Shown piece by piece: positions 54,651-64,000 of a stretch of DNA of 64,000 nucleotides. This DNA comes from Coriaria nepalensis (taxonomy: Eukaryota; Streptophyta; Magnoliopsida; Cucurbitales; Coriariaceae), in the NCBI GenBank assembly GCA_027186245.1, contig CP114481.1, forward strand, positions 34,503,501 through 34,567,500, written 5' to 3'. Positions within the stretch are counted from its first letter, which is position 1. Each line of letters starts with the position of its first letter. Both the position numbers and the translations under genes were made by a program. The notes under the pieces are model-generated. The model did not search any database. It saw nothing but the letters and a program-made list of their open reading frames with translations, and was not told where the DNA came from.

Positions 54651-57600
54651 TGGTGCATAACTTGCAAATGATCCTTGCAAGGAAAGTGTGCATTCGTTTA
54701 ACCTTAAAATCATTTCAATGAGTCATTTCAAGTCAATAACTTATTTCAAAGCAATTCGAACGAATTGTAGTTTTGCACTACAGAGACAACTTTTGTGCAT
54801 AACTTGCAAATGATCATTGCGAGGAAAGTGTGCATTCGTTTAAAATTAAAATCATTTCAATAAGTCCTTTCAAGTCAATAACTTATTTCGAAGCAAGTCG
54901 AACGAATTCTAATTTTGCACTACAGACATAACTTTTGTGCATAACTTGCAAATGTTCATTGCAAGGGAAGTGTGCATTCGTTTAACCTTAAAATCATTCC
55001 AATGAGTCATTTCAAGTCAATAACTTATTTCATAGCAAGTCGAACGTATTCTAGTTTTGCACTACAGACATAACTTTTGTGCATAACTTGCAAATGATCA
55101 TTGCAAAGAAAGTGTGCATTCATTTAACCTTAAAATCATTTCAATGAGTCATTTCAAGTCAATAACTTATTTCATAGCAAGTCGAACGTATTCTAGTTTT
55201 GCACTACAGACACAACTTTTGTGCATAACTTGCAAATGATCATTGCAAGGAAAGTGTGCATTCGTTTAACCTTAAAATCATTTCAATGAGTCATTTCAAG
55301 TCAATAACTTATTTCAAAGCAATTCGAACGAATTCTAGTTTTGCACTACAGAGACAACTTTTGTGCATAACTTGCAAATGATCATTGCAAGGAAAGTCTG
55401 CATTCGTGTAAAAGTAAAATCATTTCAATTAGTCCTTTCAAGTCAATAACTTATTTCAAAGCAATTCGAACGAATTCTAGTTTTGCACTACAGACATAAC
55501 TTTTGTGCATAACTTGCAAATGATCATTGCAAAGAAAGTGTGCATTCGTTTAACCTTAAAATCATTTCAATGAGTCATTTCAAGTCAATAACTTATTTCA
55601 TAGCAATTCGAACGAATTCTAGTTTTGCACTACAGAGACAACTTTTGTACATAACTTGCAAATGATCATTGCAAGGAAAGTGTGCATTTGTTTAAAATTA
55701 AAATCATTTCAATGAGTCCTTTCAAGGCAATAACTTATTTCGAAGCAAGTCGATCGAATTCTAGTTTTGCACTACAGAGACAACTTTTGTGCATAACTTG
55801 CAAATGATCATTGCAAGGAAAGTGTGCATTCGTTTAACCTTAAAATCATTTCAATGAGTCATTTCAAGTCAATAACTTATTTCAAAGCAATTCGAACGAA
55901 TTCTAGTTTTGCACTACAGAGACAACTTTTGTGCATAACTTGCAAATGATCATTGCAAGGAAAGTGTGCATTCGTTTAACCTTAAAATCATTTCAATGAG
56001 TCATTTCAAGTCAATAACTTATTTCAAAGCAATTCGAACGAATTCTAGTTTTGCACTACAGAGACAACTTTTGTGCATAACTTGCAAATGATCATTGCAC
56101 GGAAAGTGTGCATTCGTTTAACCTTAAAATCATTTCAATGAGTCATTTCAAGTCAATAACTTATTTCAAAGCAATTCGAACGAATTCTAGTTTTGCACTA
56201 CAGAGACAACTTTTGTGCATAACATGCAAATGATCATTGCACGGAAAGTGTGCATTCGTTTAAAATTAAAATCATTTCAATGAGTCCTTTCAAGTCAATA
56301 ACTTATTTCAAAGCAATTCGAACGAATTCTAGTTTTGCACTACAGACATAACTTTTGTGCATAACTTGCAAATGATCATTGCAAAGAAAGTGTGCATTCG
56401 TTTAGCCTTAAAATCATTTCAATGAGTCATTTCAAGTCAATAACTTATTTCATAGCAATTCGAACGAATTCTAGTTTTGCACTACAGAGACAACTTTTGT
56501 GCATAACTTGCAAATGATCATTGCAAGGAAAGTGTGCATTCGTTTAAAATTAAAATCATTTCAATGAGTCCTTTCAAGTCAATAACTTATTTCGAAGCAA
56601 GTCGATCGAATTCTAGTTTTGCACTAGGGAGACAACTTTTGTGCATAACTTGCAAATGATCATTGCAAGGAAAGTGTGCATTCGTTTAACCTTAAAATCA
56701 TTTGAATGAGTCATTTCAAGTCAATAACTTATTTCAAAGCAATTCGAACGAATTCTAGTTTTGCACTACAGAGACAACTTTTGTGCATAACTTGCAAATG
56801 ATCATTGCAAGGAAAGTGTGCATTCGTTTAACCTTAAAATCATTTCAATGAGTCATTTCAAGTCAATAACTTATTTCAAAGCAATTCGAACGAATTCTAG
56901 TTTTGCACTACAAAGACAACTTTTGTGCATAACTTGCACATGATCATTGCACGGAAAGTGTGCATTCGTTTAAAATTAAAATCATTTCAATGAGTCCTTT
57001 CAAGTCAATAACTTATTTCAAAGCAATTCGAACGAATTCTAGTTTTGCACTACAGAGACAACTTTTGTGCATAACTTGCAAATGATCATTGCAAGGAAAG
57101 TGTGCATTTGTTTAAAATTAAAATCATTTCAATGAGTCCTTTCAAGTCAATAACTTATTTCGAAGCAAGTCGATCGAATTCTAGTTTTGCACTACAGAGA
57201 CAACTTTTGTGCATAACTTGCAAATGATCATTGCAGGGAAAGTGTGCATTCGTTTAACCTTAAAATCATTTCAATGAGTCATTTCAAGTCAATAACTTAT
57301 TTCAAAGCAAGTCGAACGTATTCTAGTTTTGCACTACAGACACAACTTTTGTGCATAACTTGCAAATGATCCTTGCAACGAAAGTGTGCATTCGTTTAAC
57401 CTTAAAATCATTTCAATGAGTCATTTCAAGTCAATAACTTATTTCAAAGCAATTCGAACGAACTCTAGTTTTGCACTACAGAGACAACTTTTGTGCATAA
57501 CTTGCAAATGATCATTGCAAGGAAAGTGTGCATTCGTTTAAAATTAAAATCATTTCAATGAGTCCTTTCAAGTCAATAACTTATTTCGAAGCAAGTCGAA

Positions 57601-60600
57601 CGAATTCTAGTTTTGCACTACATACATAACTTTTGTGCATAACTTGCAAATGATCATTGCAAGGAAAGTGTGCATTCGTTTAACCTTAAAATCATTTCAA
57701 TGAGTCATTTCAAGTCAATAACTTATTTCAAAGCAAGTCGAACGTATTCTAGTTTTGCACTACAGACACAACTTTTGTGCATAACTTGCAGATGATCATT
57801 GCAAGGAAAGTGTGCATTCGTTTAACCTTAAAATCATTTCAATGAGTCATTTCAAGTCAATAACTTATTTCAAAGCAATTCGAACGAATTCTAGTTTTGC
57901 ACTACAGAGACAACTTTTGTGCATAACTTGCAAATGAACATTGCAAGGAAAGTCTGCATTCGTGTAAAAGTAAAATCATTTCAATGAGTCCTTTCAAGTC
58001 AATAACTTATTTCAAAGCAAATCGAACGAATTCTAGTTTTGCACTACAGACATAACTTTTGTGCATAACTTGCAAATGATCATTGCAAAGAAAGTGTGCA
58101 TTCGTTTAACCTTAAAATCATTTCAATGAGTCATTTCAAGTCAATAACTTATTTCATAGCAAGTCGAACGTATTCTAGTTTTGCACTACAGACACAACTT
58201 TTGTGCATAACTTGCAAATGATCATTGCAAGGAAAGTGTGCATTCGTTTAACCTTAAAATCATTTCAATGAGTCATTTCAAGTCAATAACTTGTTTCAAA
58301 GCAAGTCGAACGTATTCTAGTTTTGCACTACAGACACAACTTTTGTGCATAACTTGCAAATGATCATTGCAAGGAAAGTGTGCATTCGTTTAACCTTAAA
58401 ATCATTTCAATGAGTCATTTCAAGTCAATAACTTATTTCAAAGCAAGTCGAACGTATTCTAGTTTTGCACTACAGACAGAACTTTTGTGCATAACTTGCA
58501 AATGATCATTGCAAGGAAAGTGTGCATTCGTGTAAAATTAAAATCATTTGAATGAGTCATTTCAAGTCAATAACTTATTTCGAAGCAAGTGGAACGAATT
58601 CTAGTTTTGCACTACAGACATAACTTTTGTGCATAACTTGCAAATGATCATTGCAAGGAAAGTGTGCATTCGTTTAACCTTAAAATCATTTCAATGAGTC
58701 ATTTCAAGTCAATAACTTATTTCAAAGCAATTCGAACGAATTCTAGTTTTGCACTACAGAGACAACTTTTGTGCATAACTTGCAAATGATCATTGCAAGG
58801 AAAGTGTGCATTCGTTTAAAATTAAAATCATTTCAATGAGTCCTTTCAAGTCAATAACTTATTTCAAAGCAATTCGAACGAATTCTAGTTTTGCACTACA
58901 GAGACAACTTTTGTGCATAACTTGCAAATGATCATTGCAAGGAAAGTGTGCATTTGTTTAAAATTAAAATCATTTCAATGAGTCCTTTCAAGTCAATAAC
59001 TTATTTCGAAGCAAGTCGATCGAATTCTAGTTTTGCACTACAGAGACAACTTTTGTGCATAACTTGCAAATGATCATTGCAGGGAAAGTGTGCATTCGTT
59101 TAACCTTAAAATCATTTCAATGAGTCATTTCAAGTCAATAACTTATTTCAAAGCAAGTCGAACGTATTCTAGTTTTGCACTACAGACACAACTTTTGTGC
59201 ATAACTTGCAAATGATCCTTGCAACGAAAGTGTGCATTCGTTTAACCTTAAAATCATTTCAATGAGTCATTTCAAGTCAATAACTTATTTCAAAGCAATT
59301 CGAACGAATTCTAGTTTTGCACTACAGAGACAATTTTTGTGCATAACTTGCAAATGATCATTGCAAGGAAAGTGTGCATTCGTTTAAAATTAAAATCATT
59401 TCAATGAGTCCTTTCAAGTCAATAACTTATTTCGAAGCAAGTCGAACGAATTCTAGTTTTGCACTACATACATAACTTTTGTGCATAACTTGCAAATGAT
59501 CATTGCAAGGAAAGTGTGCATTCGTTTAACCTTAAAATCATTTCAATGAGTCATTTCAAGTCAATAACTTATTTCATAGCAAGTCGAACGTATTCTAGTT
59601 TTGCACTACAGACACAACTTTTGTGCATAACTTGCAAATGATCATTGCAAGGAAAGTGTGCATTCGTTTAACCTTAAAATCATTTCAATGAGTCATTTCA
59701 AGTCAATAACTTATTTCAAAGCAAGTCGAACGTATTCTAGTTTTGCACTACAGACACAACTTTGGTGCATAACTTGCAAATGATCATTGCAAGGAAAGTG
59801 TGCATTCGTTTAAAATTAAAATCATTTCAATGAGTCCTTTCAAGTCAATAACTTACTTCAAAGCAATTCGAACGAATTCTAGTTTTGCACTACAGACACA
59901 ACTTTTGTGCATAACTTGCAAATGATCATTGCAAGGAAAGTGTGCATTCGTTTAACCTTAAAATCATTTCAATGTGTCATTTCAAGTCAATAACTTATTT
60001 CAAAGCAATTCGAACGAATTCTAGTTTTGCACTACAGAGACAACTTTTGTGCATAACTTGCAAATGATCATTGCAAGGAAAGTGTGCATTCGTTTAACCT
60101 TAAAATCATTTCAATGAGTCATTTCAAGTCAATAACTTATTTCAAAGCAATTCGAACGAATTCTAGTTTTGCACTACAGAGACAACTTTTGTGCATAACT
60201 TGCAAATGATCATTGCAAGGAAAGTGTGCATTCGTTTAACCTTAAAATCATTTCAATGAGTCATTTCAAGTCAATAACTTATTTCAAAGCAATTCGAACG
60301 AATTCTAGTTTTGCACTACAGAGACAACTTTTGTGCATAACTTGCAAATGATCGTTGCAAGGAAAGTGTGCATTCGTTTAAAATTAAAATCATTTCAATG
60401 AGTCCTTTCAAGTCAATAACTTATTTCAAAGCAATTCGAACGAATTCTAGTTTTGCACTACAGAGACAACTTTTGTGCATAACTTGCAAATGATCATTGC
60501 AAGGAAAGTGTGCATTTGTTTAAAATTAAAATCATTTCAATGAGTCCTTTCAAGTCAATAACTTATTTCGAAGCAAGTCGATCGAATTCTAGTTTTGCAC

Positions 60601-63600
60601 TACAGAGACAACTTTTGTGCATAACTTGCAAATGATCATTGCAGGGAAAGTGTGCATTCGTTTAACCTTAAAATCATTTCAATGAGTCATTTCAAGTCAA
60701 TAACTTATTTCAAAGCAAGTCGAACGTATTCTAGTTTTGCACTACAGACACAACTTTTGTGCATAACTTGCAAATGATCATTGCAAGGAAAGTGTGCATT
60801 CGTTTAACCTTAAAATCATTTCAATGAGTCATTTCAAGTCAATAACTTATTTCAAAGCAATTCGAACGAATTCTAGTTTTGCACTACAGAGACAACTTTT
60901 GTGCATAACTTGCAAATGATCATTGCAAGGAAAGTGTGCATTCGTTTAAAATTAAAATCATTTCAATGAGTCCTTTCAAGTCAATAACTTATTTCGAAGC
61001 AAGTCGATCGAATTCTAGTTTTGCACTACAAACATAACTTTCGTGCATAACTTGCAAATGATCATTGCAAGGAAAGTGTGCATTCGTTTAACCTTAAAAT
61101 AATTTCAATGAGTCATTTCGAGTCAATAACTTATTTCATAGCAAGTCGAACGTATTCTAGTTTTGCACTACAGACACAACTTTGGTGCATAACTTGCAAA
61201 TGATCCTTGCAAGGAAAGTGTGCATTCCTTTAACCTTAAAATCATTTCAATGAGTCATTTCATGTCAATAACTTATTTCAAAGCTATTCGAACGAATTGT
61301 AGTTTTACACTACAGAGACAACTTTTGTGCATAACATGCAAATGATCATTGCGAGGAAAGTGTGCATTCGTTTAAAATTAAAAACATTTCAATAAGTCCT
61401 TTCAAGTCAATAACTTATTTCGAAGCAAGTCGAACGAATTCTAATTTTGCACTACAGACATAACTTTTGTGCATAACTTGCAAATGATCATTGCAAGGGA
61501 AGTGTGCATTCGTTTAACCTTAAAATCATTTCAATGAGTCATTTCAAGTCAATAACTTATTTCAAAGCAATTCGAACGAATTCTAGTTTTGCACTACAGA
61601 GACAACTTTTGTGCATAACTTGCAAATGAACATTGCAAGGAAAGTCTGCATTCGTGTAAAAGTAAAATCATTTCAATTAGTCCTTTCAAGTCAATAACTT
61701 ATTTCAAAGCAATTCGAACGAATTCTAGTTTTGCACTACAGACATAACTTTTGTGCATAACTTGCAAATGATCATTGCAAAGAAAGTGTGCATTCGTTTA
61801 ACCTTAAAATCATTTCAATGAGTCATTTCAAGTCAATAACTTATTTCAAAGCAATTCGAACGAATTCTAGTTTTGCACTACAGAGACAACTTTTGTGCAT
61901 AACTTGCAAATGATCATTGCAAGGAAAGTGTGCATTCGTTTACAATTAAAATCATTTCAATGAGTCCTTTCAAGTCAATAACTTATTTCGAAGCAAGTCG
62001 ATCGAATTGTAGTTTTGCACTACAGAGACAACTTTTGTGCATAACTTGCAAATGATCATTGCAGGGAAAGTGTGCATTCGTTTAACCTTAAAATCATTTC
62101 AATGAGTCATTTCAAGTCAATAACTTATTTCAAAGCAATTCGAACGAATTCTAGTTTTGCACTACAGAGACAACTTTTGTGCATAACTTGCAAATGATCA
62201 TTGCAAGGAAAGTGTGCATTCGTTTAAAATTAAAATCATTTCAATGAGTCCTTTCAAGTCAATAACTTATTTCGAAGCAAGTCGATCGAATTCTAGTTTT
62301 GCACTACAAACATAACTTTCGTGCATAACTTGCAAATGATCATTGCAAGGAAAGTGTGCATTCGTTTAACCTTAAAATAATTTCAATGAGTCATTTCAAG
62401 TCAATAACTTATTTCATAGCAAGTCGAACGTATTCTAGTTTTGCACTACAGACACAACTTTTGTGCATAACTTGCAAATGATCATTGCAAGGAAAGTGCG
62501 CATTCGTTTAACCTTAAAATCTTTTCAATGAGTCATTTCAAGTCAATAACTTATTTCAAAGCAATTCGAACGAATTCTAGTTTTGCACTACAGAGACAAC
62601 TTTTGTGCATAACTTGCAAATGATCATTGCAAGGAAAGTGTGCATTCGTTTAACCTTAAAATCATTTCAATGAGTCCTTTCAAGTCAATAACTTATTTCG
62701 AAGCAATTCGAACGAATTCTAGTTTTGCACTACAGAGACAACTTTTGTGCATAACTTGCGAATGATCATTGCAAGGAAAGTGTGCATTCGTTTAACCTTA
62801 AAATCATTTCAATGAGTCATTTCAAGTCAATAACTTATTTCATAGCAAGTCGAACGTATTCTAGTTTTGCAGTACAGACACAACTTTTGTGCATAACTTG
62901 CAAATGATCATTGCAAAGAAAGTGTGCATTCGTTTAACCTTAAAATCATTTCAATGAGTCATTTCAAGTCAATAACTTATTTCAAAGCAAGTCGAACGTA
63001 TTCTAGTTTTGCACTACAGACACAACTTTGGTGCATAACTTGCAAATGATCATTGCAAGGAAAGTGTGCATTCGTGTAAAATTAAAATCATTTCAATGAG
63101 TCCTTTCAAGTCAATAACTTATTTCGAAGCAAGTGGAACGAATTCTAGTTTTGCACTACAGACATAACTTTTGTGCATAACTTGCAAATGATCATTGCAA
63201 GGAAAGTGTGCATTCGTTTAACCTTAAAATCATTTCAATGAGTCATTTCAAGTCAATAACTTATTTCAAAGCAATTCGAACGAATTCTAGTTTTGCACTA
63301 CAGACACAACTTTTGTGCATAACTTGCAAATGATCATTGCAAGGAAAGTGCGCATTCGTTTAAAATTAAAATCATTTCAATGAGTCCTTTCAAGTCAATA
63401 ACTTATTTCAAAGCAAGTGGAACGAATTCTAGTTTTGCACTACAGACGTAACTTTGGTGCATAACTTGCAAATGATCATTGCAAGGAAAGTGTGCATTCG
63501 TTTAACCTTAAAATCATTTCAATGAGTCATTTCAAGTCAATAACTTATTTCAAAGCAAGTCGAACGTATTCTAGTTTTGCACTACAGACACAACTTTGGT

Positions 63601-64000
63601 GCATAACTTGCAAATGATCATTGCAAGGAAAGTGTGCATTCGTGTAAAATTAAAATCATTTCAATGAGTCCTTTCAAGTCAATAACTTATTTCGAAGCAA
63701 GTGGAACGAATTCTAGTTTTGCACTACAGACGTAACTTTTGTGCATAACTTGCAAATGATCATTGCAAGGAAAGTGTGCATTCGTTTAACCTTAAAATCA
63801 TTTCAATGAGTCATTTCAAGCCAATAACTTATTTCAAAGCAATTCGAACGAATTCTAGTTTTGCACTACAGAGACAACTTTTGTGCATAACTTGCAAATG
63901 ATCATTGCAAGGAAAGTGTGCATTCGTTTAAAATTAAAATCATTTCAATGAGTCCTTTCAAGTCAATAACTTATTTCGAAGCAAGTCGATCGAATTGTAG
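54651..64000. repeat. Right zone: weakly ordered, short-period and near-identical monomers
   Basis: About 55780-56220 and 59910-60340 contain runs of consecutive, almost identical monomers (C50C51/A73, T103/A111, GAGACAAC), that is, locally monomeric satellite. About 56960-57920 recurs at 58810-59770 (1846 bp, 13 monomers; CATACATAAC 57621/59467, CCTTGCAACG 57371/59217). About 60800-61160 recurs near 62080-62440 (1278 bp; CTTTCGTGC 61039/62317). At the edge AAGTGGAACG occurs at 63131, 63415 and 63699, spaced 284 bp (2 monomers), and 63029 matches 63597 (4 monomers). The last monomer (63883) is cut by the window end. Confidence 0.7.

Larger units (their letters stand above)
1..64000. repeat. 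142-bp satellite DNA array, 450 complete monomers plus a partial one
   Basis: The motif GTGCATAACTTGC recurs every 142 bp from position 1 (143, 285, 427 and so on) to the last monomer start at 63883, always on the + strand. Exact bookkeeping (442 x 142, 7 x 143, 1 x 117) gives 63882 bp, so there is no room for an insertion of other DNA. The consensus has 47 G+C in 142. Monomers differ from it mainly by recurring substitutions at a limited set of sites (50, 51, 73, 96, 97, 103, 111, 133, 135, 141, 142). The AT-rich 142-bp unit with an EcoRI site in many copies fits the Tenebrio molitor major satellite, an inference from memory. Expected setting: pericentromeric heterochromatin. No stretch over 300 bases lacks satellite, and no gene is present anywhere in the window. 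Confidence 0.98.

Noticed and set aside
1..64000. CRISPR array
   Set aside because: The 142-bp units abut directly without unique spacers. The variation is point substitution within units, and no cas genes are present.
1..64000. Repetitive protein gene (long tandem coding repeat)
   Set aside because: 142 is not divisible by 3, so each monomer shifts frame. The consensus contains TAA, TGA or TAG in every frame (for example CATAACTT, AAATGATC, TCTAG), so no frame stays open.
1..64000. Telomeric repeats, including the beetle-type TCAGG
   Set aside because: No tandem TCAGG, TTAGG or TTAGGG runs were seen; the array is wholly the 142-bp unit.
1..64000. Transposon or insertion sequence generating the repeats
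   Set aside because: There are no terminal inverted repeats, target-site duplications or transposase reading frames. All repeat borders fall in register with the 142-bp monomer.
1..64000. A novel defence or enzymatic gene system
   Set aside because: There is no coding capacity on either strand. The window is satellite from first to last base, so only its array structure is of interest.

Overview
The whole 64 kb window is one uninterrupted block of satellite DNA. A 142-bp monomer is repeated head to tail in a single orientation: 450 complete monomers (positions 1-63882) and then the first 118 bp of another. By hand count 442 monomers are 142 bp, seven are 143 bp (one extra T in a T run) and one is 117 bp (25-bp deletion). 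These lengths sum exactly to 63882. The monomer is AT-rich (consensus 47 G+C of 142, about 33%). I found no protein gene, RNA gene, transposon, CRISPR array or non-satellite insertion on either strand. Because 142 is not a multiple of 3, each monomer shifts the reading frame, so stops from all three frames interrupt any translation.

The organism is a eukaryote, and the block is almost certainly (peri)centromeric heterochromatin. The 142-bp length, AT richness, abundance, and an EcoRI site (GAATTC) in a large subset of monomers fit the major EcoRI satellite of the mealworm beetle Tenebrio molitor, which is known to make up a very large share of that genome. This is recognition from memory, not a database match.

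The information content lies in the higher-order arrangement. Monomer coordinates below count from GTGCATAACT as 1-10. Positions 1-6674 are a mosaic of short duplicated blocks (7-, 13-, 14-, 18- and 21-monomer shifts). Positions 6675-19170 hold two nearly identical copies of a 44-monomer, 6248-bp unit, followed by a partial third copy to about 21438. Positions 21439-25740 are a transition mosaic with a 426-bp triplet duplication and the 117-bp monomer. Positions 25741-34346 are an 18-monomer, 2558-bp higher-order repeat tagged by T-run insertion monomers. Positions 34347-38180 carry 6- and 7-monomer duplications. Positions 38181-41720 are a 9-monomer, 1278-bp repeat. Positions 40530-54650 contain overlapping 16-, 26-, 12- and 19-monomer duplications. 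Positions 54650-64000 are the least ordered, with runs of near-identical monomers, 13- and 9-monomer duplications and 2-/4-monomer periodicity at the right edge.

Two main monomer haplotypes (C50C51/A73 and A50A51/C73, the latter usually with T135) are interspersed and recombined throughout. All repeat shifts are whole numbers of monomers, apart from the few indels. This is what unequal crossing-over or replication-based amplification in register would produce. I see no novel protein-coding system. What deserves a second look is the array's layered amplification history and a few conserved sequence symmetries inside the monomer.
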